This document shows, one piece after another, positions 7,665 through 14,594 of a DNA stretch of 31,462 nt. The position numbers were made by a program, and so were the translations under genes. Under the pieces are notes generated by a model that was not told the origin of the DNA, did no database searches, and was given only the letters and a program-made list of their open reading frames with translations. The stretch is taken from the NCBI GenBank assembly GCA_036496265.1, contig DASXLL010000229.1, forward strand, positions 1 to 31,462, written 5' to 3'. The stretch comes from CAYLLN01 sp036496265 (GTDB lineage: Bacteria > Planctomycetota > Planctomycetia > Pirellulales > Pirellulaceae). The first letter of the stretch is position 1. Each line of letters opens with the position of its first letter.

Positions 7665-8900
7665 CTAAGGCGCAATGACCGTCTCGTTGTCGCCGATCGT
7701 CAGCGGCAGCGAATCGCCCGAATGTCCGAATCGTGCCGCGAGGCGGTGCGCCTCGTGGTTGAAATTCTGCTCGAAGAATTGCGGGCCGGCGAAGACAAAC
7801 TGCAGCGCGAGCCACGTGTATGACGGGATCGTTTCGAGGTCGTCGTAAAACTCGGTCGCGATTTGCCGGAGCTTTGGCAGCCGCCGCCAGGGAATCGTCA
7901 TCAGGTCGTGATGCTCCACGTGCAGCCCCGCATTGAACGACAGCAAGTTGATCAACCAGCCGTAATGAGAAGCGGTGGGCTGATATCGCCGGGCACCGTG
8001 AAAATGCGATATGCCCAGAACCCAGCCGAGGCAATACGGCTGCAAAAAGCCGGTGAAGAAGGCCTGGCTGGCGAGCAAATAGACCAGCGACTTCCAGCCG
8101 CCGATGGCAAATATCGCCGCACAGGCGCTCAGATTGAGCAGCGGATATCCCACCGCCCACAAGCCAAAATTTTCGCGTTCGTAACCCGAAACAAGGTGCT
8201 CGTCGGCCAGCACGGTGAGCGTCAGCTTGCCCGGCTTAAGGCGACCTCGCAACAGCGAGCCGCCGACATACATCGCGAGGCCGACGACGCTGCGCGCGAT
8301 CTGCATCACGAGCATGATGAGGGAATAAGGAATGAAGAGCGGGCTCGTAATCCGCGTCGCGAGGAAAAATGTCCGCCGCCGGCTAATAAAATCTTTTTTG
8401 GCGCCCATGTCGGTGTGATGGACCAGGTGTTCCGGCCACCAAGTGTGATGACCGGAGAGGAACATGGGCAGCGTCGTCACCGTGAACAGCATGCGGTTCC
8501 AAAATGGCCGTTTAAACACCAGGCCGTGGACGCACTCATGGCCAAGCTGAAACAGCATGACGTTGATCGACGACCCAACGAAGTAAGCCGCGAGCAGCAT
8601 GCCCCACCACGAAATGCGACTCACCGCCAGCGCCATGGCAAGCTGTGCCCCAGCCGCGGTGAGACACCAAAAAGCCGTCGTGGGATCATTCCCGAAGAGC
8701 TCTTTAATCTCCGGGTGAGCTTTGATCATTGCCTTGGCCCGCTCGCGATGCCAAACAGCGTCTTCGCGCTCGGCATCCGGTACGCGGTCGAGGATATCAA
8801 CTTCGAAACCCGGAAAAACCGGCGCCGCGGTGCCCAGAATGCGAGGATGAAACTTGGGGACAAAGCGCGGCGGGCGCGAATGATCGGTGGTGCCAGTCAC
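7665..8900 (-). CDS. DES1-like sphingolipid/fatty acid desaturase
   Basis: An integral-membrane di-iron desaturase with the three histidine boxes HECVH (121-125), HLVHH (158-162) and HVEHH (327-331), numbered from the GTG at 8900. The match to eukaryotic sphingolipid delta-4 desaturase (DES1/DEGS) is unusually specific. Before the first box stands HRERAKAMIKAHPEIKELFG (compare the RRKEILAKYPEIK segment of DES1). After the third is the pattern SHYGWLINLLSFNAGLHVEHHD...IP...LP..R.IA.EFYDDL. It should introduce a double bond into a long acyl or sphingoid chain using O2 and an electron donor. An open frame runs up to 9074, but that extension translates a palindromic repeat (9018-9092), so a start near 8900 (411 aa) is preferred; no clear ribosome site is seen. 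Substrate (dihydroceramide or acyl lipid) is inference. Confidence 0.85.
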   Translation of the reverse strand: MTGTTDHSRPPRFVPKFHPRILGTAAPVFPGFEVDILDRVPDAEREDAVWHRERAKAMIKAHPEIKELFGNDPTTAFWCLTAAGAQLAMALAVSRISWWGMLLAAYFVGSSINVMLFQLGHECVHGLVFKRPFWNRMLFTVTTLPMFLSGHHTWWPEHLVHHTDMGAKKDFISRRRTFFLATRITSPLFIPYSLIMLVMQIARSVVGLAMYVGGSLLRGRLKPGKLTLTVLADEHLVSGYERENFGLWAVGYPLLNLSACAAIFAIGGWKSLVYLLASQAFFTGFLQPYCLGWVLGISHFHGARRYQPTASHYGWLINLLSFNAGLHVEHHDLMTIPWRRLPKLRQIATEFYDDLETIPSYTWLALQFVFAGPQFFEQNFNHEAHRLAARFGHSGDSLPLTIGDNETVIAP

Positions 8901-9017
8901 GGTCGGCTGTAAAGCAAGAGGGTGGATCGCCAGCCGCCAGTTTTGCCGGAATCGCCCCTGGAAGCAAGGGACATTGTGGCGGCTACGAGCGGACAGTGGG
9001 GGCAATTTGCAGCTTTT

Positions 9018-9092
9018 GTAGCCCTCACGCTCCGCGTGAGGAGCCCCGAGCAGGGCGAACGCAGGGCACATCACGCGGAGCGTGATGGCTAC
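9018..9092. repeat. Palindromic repeat element between the two desaturase genes
   Basis: The ends GTAGCC (9018-9023) and GGCTAC (9087-9092) are inverted. Inside are two perfect hairpins: CTCACGC-tcc-GCGTGAG (9024-9040) and ATCACGC-gga-GCGTGAT (9070-9086). The whole is a 75-bp REP-like element without coding capacity. It overlaps the 5' extension of the DES1-like frame, which argues against the long start. Confidence 0.7.
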
Positions 9093-9108
9093 TTAGGAAA
9101 TTCACCAG

Positions 9109-10248
9109 CTACGACCGAACAACTTGCCATGGGGAGCCGGTTCGGGCGGGAATCGGCTTTTGAATGCGCCGTTGATTTTTCGCCGCTGTCTGCCACAACT
9201 CACCAATCACGGGCCAGATCGACGTGGCGACCGTTTGGCGATACAGCGAATCGGCCGGTAGCTGTTCTAACAGCCGTTTGTGCGCCGTTCGCATGTTGTG
9301 ATAGGGCATCGACGGAAAGAGATGATGCGTGGCGTGATAGCGGAGGCCGACGGGATTGATCACAATCGCCAGCGGCGAATCGTTATCCATCGTCACTGAG
9401 TCGAGCATTTGATCGACGAAGGTTCCTTCCTCGCCGCCGCTGGCCCAGCGGTGCGAGGCCACGGTTCTCAAGCTATTCATCAGGATTAGTACCACGCCGG
9501 TCAGATACACTTCCGTCACAAACGGAATTGGCCAGCGACGCAATGCGATGCACACCAGCACGATGAAGACCAAATACAAAAAGCAGCCGACTTCTTGCAG
9601 GCGGATGTACCGCTGCGCCGTTTTCGTCGGCAGCGGGCGGATGTACATCGGATCCATCACGAGCGACGAAGCCCGTTGATGAATAAATTGCCGGAATGTC
9701 GGCGAAATCCACGTGAGCGGCGTGATCAGGCCAAATCGAATCACGGCCAGCGGCGGCACCCATAGGCATTGAGTCAGATAGAACAGAATCCACCACGGCG
9801 ACATGCTGGCCAATGGCAGATATTCGCCGTCGTGCTCCGTGCCGAACATCTTGCGGCGATGATGATCCAGATGCGAGTAATAGGTAAACGACGGCACGAG
9901 GAAGGGAATGCCGCAGAGCAGGTTCCAAGCGACACGGAACGCCCGCAACTGCCGATCCGGCAGATGCACGATTTCATGCACGAACATCACCGCTCGGTAA
10001 AAAGCGGCGCACTGAATGCTGAACGGAATTGCCGCGATCAACAGCTTCAGGCCGAACGATTCAAGCGGCAAAAAAAACGTCAGCCGGGTCAGCGCGAAGC
10101 AAAGATGTCCGAGGATGATCGTCGCTAAGAAATCGGCCCAATAAATCCGCTCGTTGGCCGCGAACAAATCGCGAACAATCGAGCGGGCCTCGGTCAGCGA
10201 AAAAGCCAACGCTGTCCTGTCTTCCGGGTGGCTTGCCGTTGGGCGCAT
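9109..10248 (-). CDS. Membrane fatty acid desaturase
   Basis: A 379-residue membrane desaturase with histidine boxes HEIVH (91-95), HLDHH (126-130) and HATHH (305-309). Hydrophobic helices stand around 40-60, 70-90, 150-175 and 220-260. The ATG at 10248 is preferred over the upstream ATG at 10308 because GGCGAGG lies 8-11 nt ahead of it, and because the 20 extra residues translate a repeat-like tract (GTGCCA/TGGCAC, 10280-10303). It is only distantly like the neighbouring DES1-like enzyme and so likely acts on a different position or chain. The two genes are co-directional, about 200 bp apart with a palindromic element between, and may form one lipid-modification locus. The substrate is unknown. 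Confidence 0.85.
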   Translation of the reverse strand: MRPTASHPEDRTALAFSLTEARSIVRDLFAANERIYWADFLATIILGHLCFALTRLTFFLPLESFGLKLLIAAIPFSIQCAAFYRAVMFVHEIVHLPDRQLRAFRVAWNLLCGIPFLVPSFTYYSHLDHHRRKMFGTEHDGEYLPLASMSPWWILFYLTQCLWVPPLAVIRFGLITPLTWISPTFRQFIHQRASSLVMDPMYIRPLPTKTAQRYIRLQEVGCFLYLVFIVLVCIALRRWPIPFVTEVYLTGVVLILMNSLRTVASHRWASGGEEGTFVDQMLDSVTMDNDSPLAIVINPVGLRYHATHHLFPSMPYHNMRTAHKRLLEQLPADSLYRQTVATSIWPVIGELWQTAAKNQRRIQKPIPARTGSPWQVVRS

Positions 10249-10279
10249 TACAATACCTCGCCGCCTGAAAATGGGCTTC

Positions 10280-10303
10280 GTGCCACTCCTGACAAAATGG
10301 CAC
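10280..10303. repeat. Short inverted repeat GTGCCA...TGGCAC
   Basis: Six-base perfect arms with a 12-nt loop, about 30 bp upstream of the desaturase start at 10248. It could be an operator or another spacer repeat; sequence alone does not decide. Confidence 0.35.
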
Positions 10304-10459
10304 GGCACTCAGGAATCCATCGGCGAGCACCGTGCGAATAGAGTAGCCAGCCGCAGTTCGGAATACAACGATTTGCCTCTTGAACGCCGCTAAACATCAT
10401 CTTTGCGGTAGAGTTTGCCTCGTCCGCAAGGTTCCGGCCACGGAAAACGGCCGCGACAA

Positions 10460-13400
10460 TTAACGTTCCCGGCTGGTTGGGGGGGGCGCCGGCAGCTGAC
10501 CCGTGGGAACTGGCGGCAACGGTTCGAGCTCAGCACTTGGCAGCAAAAACGGCGGTGGCAGCTCGTCAATTTTGCGGTCCAACTCGCCCGCGTCATTATC
10601 GGTTGTTCCTTCGCCGATCGAACCGGGGCTGTTCCGCCATACCCACGGATCGAATTGACCGTAGTCCTGCCCCATCTTGCCCGGATCGATCCACAGACCC
10701 TCGTTATCGAGCTGCATCGTGCCCATGTTGAAATCGAGCTGCAATCGCGCGATCTCATAGGTAATAAACGTCAGCATGAATTGGTTCTGGGCATTGTTCA
10801 GATCGGTGAGGCCCTGGACTGCGTCGCGGGCCGCGGTGACGCGGGTCGTCGCCGTGCGCTGGTTTTCCTGGTCGATGAACGTGTTGAGCATGACCTGGCG
10901 GGCCGCCTCGATCACCGCCAGTCGATTCGTTTCGAAGTTGATTTGGAAAGCGGTGATCTGTCGCAAATAGCCGCGCAAGGCCTGGGCGATCCGGTCTTCG
11001 AAGTTGTAGAAGTTGCGGCGAGCCTGTTGATACTCGATCAGCGACTGGCGGTAGGAGTTGCGTTCCGACATCCGGTTCAGCGGGGTGTCGAATTGAACGC
11101 CCGCTCGCAACGTGCCAGTATTGGCCCGCAAGCTGAACGGATTATTGTCGTCGACGTTGTTCATCGTGCCGGTCAAAAACACATCCAGCTGAGCCTGGAG
11201 TTGGTCGGCGTTGTATTGCAGACGTCGCCACGAATCGACCAGCGAGCCGCGGGCATTCATCCAATCGCGGCGATACCGCCGAGCGGCATTCAGCGTCGCG
11301 TCGAACCGAACATCGACTTCGTTCACCTCGATCGTCTCGGTCCGGGCCACCGCCTGGAGGAGTTGCAGCTCGATCAGCTCGCGCGTCATTTCTTCCACCA
11401 CATCGTTCGTCAGCACGCGCGTTTGCCCGCACTCGTAAGTCGGATCAAACACATTGCGAACCAGCAACTCGAACAGTTGCTCCGGCGGCTGCGTGTTGTC
11501 TTGCATCAGCCGGTCGATCACCCGGCCCCGCTCGGCCAGCGCCTCGGCATACCGAGTGAAATTGGCATTGAGATTTTCAAACGACCTCTCCGCGTTCGCC
11601 AGCGAGGCGTCGAGTCGCGTCAGCATATCGGCTGCCACCCGGCCGCCGGCCGTTTCCAGCGGATCGACCCGCAGCGGCAGCAAATCGCAGGGATTTTCTT
11701 TCGCGGCCGCGATCCGGTCGATCAGCCGCTGGAGGTAAGCCTTTCGCCGCGGTACAGCCGCTTTCATTTTCTCGACATCTTCGCGAATCGTCGGCAAATA
11801 GCTCTGCGTAATCTCTTCGGCAAACCGCTGCATCTGGGCAAATGCGGGCCGCAGCTTGAGCAGATCCTCTTCCAACTCCGGATACCGCTTCAGCCGGCAC
11901 ATTGGCGGAGCGCCTTCCCTCGCGACCACTTCCACGTTGCTCTGAATTCGCTCTGGAATCGCCCGGCGGCCCTCCGGATTGCTCAGCAGCACGTCCTCCC
12001 AATCTTCGGGCAGGCGGATAATTGCCTGATCGATCAGGTCAAACGGATTGAGTAGTGGATCCGAAGGCTCAATGCAAATTTGCGGCGGCAGGTACAACTC
12101 GCCCACTTTGAACGTGTCGAGCGAAGCCAAGTAGCTGTTCCGCAGATTGATCAGATTGACTTCATTGCCCAACAGCGCTTGCCGCGTCTGAGCAACTTGC
12201 AACGCCTGCGTCAGATATTCGCCGGTTTGCTCGGGCGGCTGCTGTTCCAGCAAAATGTTGAGCCGCGACAGATTGCGCCGCAGCCGGCGCACGGCGTCTT
12301 CCTGGTTCCGCACGATGCGTTGCTGCTGAAGCAGGCCGATGAAGTTTTGGGCGCCCTGCGGAGCCGGATTGGTGCCGCCGCCAGTGCCTTGAAGGGCAAT
12401 CGTGCCGAAGCCGTTGGCACCGACACCCGAAAAACCGCTGAGACCTTGGCCCAGTGCTCCGCCCGATCCGAGGCGGTTGGGAGTCGAGCCGTTGGTGCCG
12501 CCACCGACGACCGTATCGACGTAAAACGCCTGGCGATATTGCTCCATGATGCGCACGTTGTAGAGCAAGTTGCGCTCGATGAGCGTCAATTGCTCCATGA
12601 TGCGATCGCGGCCCGCTCCGCGCAAGAGCGGCTGAACCATCGCAAAGTTCAGCACGGTTGTCGGAGTGAAATTGTCATTCCCGGAAAACTGCCATACCAA
12701 CTGATTGGCGAAGTTCACGACAAGTTGGCCGCCCGTCGTAAATGCCTTATTGACGCTCCACATGCCGGAGGTCCCCGGAGCGCCGAGGATTCCCGGAGTG
12801 GACGAATTCGTGAGATTGCCAAGGGGCACAGCGCCGCTGCGGTTTGTGAATGTGCTGGAGGTTAATTGACTACCGCGCGTGGCCGCCGGCGCCGCCGGGC
12901 CGCCCCACGTGCCAAACGTCGTGTAACCCGCAAAGAACTGCGAATCAAAGCGAAACCGCTCGATGCTCACGTCGAGCGCGGAGAGATATACCGTTTCGAG
13001 CTGCTGCTGATAGTCTTTCGAATGCAGCAGCGCCAAGCGCACCGCGTCATCGACGCTGAGCTTCAGCACGCCCCGATCGTCGATATTGATATATTCGGGC
13101 CACGCCATGTTCTCGACATACGGCCGATCGCCGTTGTCATGCCAAAAAGGCCAGCCGCGCTTATTATCGACGCAGTGCATAAACTGGTGCGCCGTTGGAT
13201 CGTCCGGCGGCATCGGACTGCAGTCAATCATGTAGGGGTCATACATGCGCGACCGCGGATCGATCGCGACGGTATAGTTCGGCAGCCGCCAATGCGGGAG
13301 CGTCGCCTTCTCGCGCACCAGCGAGTAGGCGTCGAGATCCGCCTGCCGCCGCCAGAACGTGCGCGTGCAGCCGGTGGAAGCGAGTATTGCGACCAGGATA

Positions 13401-13651
13401 AGACCCAGTAGGGTGGGACCAGCGAGCGCAGCCCGCGCCGGCCCACCATCCGCACTTCCCTTACGCTGTGATCTCGCTCCCAAGCTCTGCTTGGGAGCAG
13501 CGGCATCGGAAGCTCTGCTTCCCTTTCGCGAAGCGGAGCTTCGCAGACCTGAGTTCCCAAGCTGAGCTTGGGAACCAGTTAAGCAAAACGAGCGGCAGCT
13601 ACGCTTCACGATCAAATGTCCCTTTTGCCACCGATGGATGTGCGTCTTCAT
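10460..13651 (-). CDS. Large TolC-like outer membrane efflux lipoprotein
   Basis: A 1063-residue protein of the planctomycete-enlarged outer membrane efflux (OEP/TolC) group. The ATG at 13651 has AAGGAGG 10 nt upstream and follows the MarR stop by 2 nt, so the two genes form an operon. The start LSVDDAVRLALLHSKDYQQQ (around 200) is the usual first OEP helix. Long Gln/Arg/Leu-rich helices make up two OEP halves (about 200-480 and 600-1000), ending in a Pro-rich tail. TolC is usually 400-500 aa; the extra length is insert sequence between helices. A lipobox (LASTGC, Cys95) follows a hydrophobic core at 81-92. The preceding 80 residues are abnormal: residues 26-59 come from four tandem hairpins and 67-81 from another palindromic repeat. 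Inner-membrane pump and adaptor partners are not in the window. Confidence 0.8.
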   Translation of the reverse strand: MKTHIHRWQKGHLIVKRSCRSFCLTGSQAQLGNSGLRSSASRKGSRASDAAAPKQSLGARSQRKGSADGGPARAALAGPTLLGLILVAILASTGCTRTFWRRQADLDAYSLVREKATLPHWRLPNYTVAIDPRSRMYDPYMIDCSPMPPDDPTAHQFMHCVDNKRGWPFWHDNGDRPYVENMAWPEYINIDDRGVLKLSVDDAVRLALLHSKDYQQQLETVYLSALDVSIERFRFDSQFFAGYTTFGTWGGPAAPAATRGSQLTSSTFTNRSGAVPLGNLTNSSTPGILGAPGTSGMWSVNKAFTTGGQLVVNFANQLVWQFSGNDNFTPTTVLNFAMVQPLLRGAGRDRIMEQLTLIERNLLYNVRIMEQYRQAFYVDTVVGGGTNGSTPNRLGSGGALGQGLSGFSGVGANGFGTIALQGTGGGTNPAPQGAQNFIGLLQQQRIVRNQEDAVRRLRRNLSRLNILLEQQPPEQTGEYLTQALQVAQTRQALLGNEVNLINLRNSYLASLDTFKVGELYLPPQICIEPSDPLLNPFDLIDQAIIRLPEDWEDVLLSNPEGRRAIPERIQSNVEVVAREGAPPMCRLKRYPELEEDLLKLRPAFAQMQRFAEEITQSYLPTIREDVEKMKAAVPRRKAYLQRLIDRIAAAKENPCDLLPLRVDPLETAGGRVAADMLTRLDASLANAERSFENLNANFTRYAEALAERGRVIDRLMQDNTQPPEQLFELLVRNVFDPTYECGQTRVLTNDVVEEMTRELIELQLLQAVARTETIEVNEVDVRFDATLNAARRYRRDWMNARGSLVDSWRRLQYNADQLQAQLDVFLTGTMNNVDDNNPFSLRANTGTLRAGVQFDTPLNRMSERNSYRQSLIEYQQARRNFYNFEDRIAQALRGYLRQITAFQINFETNRLAVIEAARQVMLNTFIDQENQRTATTRVTAARDAVQGLTDLNNAQNQFMLTFITYEIARLQLDFNMGTMQLDNEGLWIDPGKMGQDYGQFDPWVWRNSPGSIGEGTTDNDAGELDRKIDELPPPFLLPSAELEPLPPVPTGQLPAPPPTSRER
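13408..13450. repeat. GGTGGG...CCCACCCTAC palindromic repeat inside the TolC-like gene
   Basis: On the minus strand GGTGGGCCGG opens and GGTCCCACCCTAC closes this GC-rich inverted repeat, with GCGCTCGC-type core. It ends exactly where the hydrophobic signal core of the lipoprotein begins. It is related to the hairpin at 1726-1746. Confidence 0.55.
13476..13575. repeat. Cluster of four perfect hairpins inside the TolC-like gene
   Basis: In order: GCTCCCAAGC-tct-GCTTGGGAGC (13476-13498), GGAAGC-tct-GCTTCC (13508-13522), GCGAAGC-gga-GCTTCGC (13528-13544), and GTTCCCAAGCT-g-AGCTTGGGAAC (13553-13575). All are variations on AAGCTCTGCTT. The cluster is read in frame without stop as residues 26-59 of the efflux lipoprotein. 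Confidence 0.85.
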
Positions 13652-13653
13652 GG

Positions 13654-14217
13654 TTAAGCCGCCTCCTTGCATTCGGGATGCAACAGACCGGGTGCGGCCG
13701 CAGAAGGCTTGCCGGCCGATCGCGAGCCACTGGCAGCAGCTTCCGCCAGTCGTTGACAGAGCGATTGAGCCACACGCTGTTCTTCGTCGCTGAGGTGGTC
13801 GGCCAGACAGGCCGCCAGGTCATTGAGATGCTGAGCGGCGCTCACGAGCAGTGATTGCCCTTCCGCCGTCGCCCGCCAAATCTGCCGCCGCCGATCGCGC
13901 GCCAGCCGGTGCATCGCCACCAGGCCCCGCGAACGCAGCCGCTCCATCAACCCGCTCATCTGGGCTGGCGAAATGCCCGTTGCCGCTGCCAGATCGACCT
14001 GCACGCGGCCACCGCCGCCGCAGAGCCAGACGACGATCAACTCACTATCGCTCAATTCGAGCGCTGCCGTCAGCTCGCCGATCCGCCGCCGCAAATGACG
14101 ACTGGCTGTGCTCGTCCAGTGCGCCAATCGCAATAAGCGCTCCGGCGGCGCATCGCCCGGCGGCAAGATGCCGTCCGTGGGCTCTGCTTCGGTCCCATCA
14201 CGGTCGCTGAAAATCAT
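13654..14217 (-). CDS. MarR-family transcriptional regulator
   Basis: From the ATG at 14217 (AGGGA 9-13 nt upstream) the protein has 187 residues. It has the MarR layout: helix 1 for dimerisation (RLLRLAHWTSTASRHLRRRI, 28-47), winged helix-turn-helix VDLAAATGISPAQMSGLMERLRSRGLV (74-100), a basic wing (RLARDRRRQIWRATAEG, 105-120), and a C-terminal dimer helix. An upstream frame to 14280 exists but adds a Cys/Arg-rich stretch without family support. MarR proteins usually repress a neighbouring efflux or stress gene and release DNA on binding a small phenolic or oxidant. Its stop lies 2 nt before the efflux lipoprotein start, so it most likely controls that gene and itself. A possible operator palindrome lies at 14398-14411. 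Confidence 0.85.
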   Translation of the reverse strand: MIFSDRDGTEAEPTDGILPPGDAPPERLLRLAHWTSTASRHLRRRIGELTAALELSDSELIVVWLCGGGGRVQVDLAAATGISPAQMSGLMERLRSRGLVAMHRLARDRRRQIWRATAEGQSLLVSAAQHLNDLAACLADHLSDEEQRVAQSLCQRLAEAAASGSRSAGKPSAAAPGLLHPECKEAA

Positions 14218-14397
14218 TCGGTGCCGTCCCTGGCTACAAAAACCGCCGGCCTGCCGCTTGCGTCCGCAAAATCGGCGCAACCGGCAAACTCTGCCGCTAG
14301 TTCATAAAGGAATCATTCGGAGATAAACCGTTCCGACTTGAACGATTGCGTTTGCGAACGTGTTTGGCGGGAACCGCGACGGCTGAGCTGCCGTAGA

Positions 14398-14411
14398 AAT
14401 TGAAGTCAATT
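14398..14411. promoter_or_regulatory. Candidate MarR operator palindrome
   Basis: AATTGA-AG-TCAATT is a perfect 6+6 palindrome in the divergent region next to the MarR gene, 80 bp upstream of the rightward -35 box. MarR dimers bind 14-20-bp AT-rich palindromes of this kind, often with TTG/CAA half sites. The link to this regulator is inference. Confidence 0.35.
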
Positions 14412-14490
14412 CGGTTTGGCGGGCGGATGAGACCAGTCGGAAGTGCCTAAAAATACACGACTTACGGCATTATTCCTGCTCTGCAAAACC

Positions 14491-14519
14491 TTGACACTCC
14501 AAATTACCCCATTTATCAT
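14491..14519 (+). promoter_or_regulatory. Sigma-70-like promoter for the 14595 gene
   Basis: TTGACA (14491-14496, perfect -35), 17-nt spacer, TATCAT (14514-14519, 5 of 6 to TATAAT). Transcription would begin near 14526, leaving a leader of about 70 nt before the ATG at 14595. Confidence 0.6.
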
Positions 14520-14594
14520 CGACTTAGCGTCTATAGTTTTCGCCAGCGAGCGCTCTAATCGCCATTGCGCTCTTTTCTCGCATTCCCTGCCGCA

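Larger units (their letters stand above)
14218..14594. other. Divergent promoter region between marR-like and 14595 genes
   Basis: A 377-bp intergenic stretch serving two divergent genes. It holds a good sigma-70 type promoter for the rightward gene (14491-14519) and a short perfect palindrome (14398-14411). I see no small gene or structured RNA. No convincing leftward promoter is evident. Confidence 0.6.

Noticed and set aside
7863..8912. 349-codon plus-strand frame
   Set aside because: It is antisense to the DES1-like desaturase with all its histidine boxes; no domain is seen in this frame.
10415..12055. 546-codon open frame on the plus strand
   Set aside because: It is antisense to the TolC-like gene, whose family signal is clear. 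The frame is Arg/Gln/His-rich and reflects GC-rich codon structure on the opposite strand.
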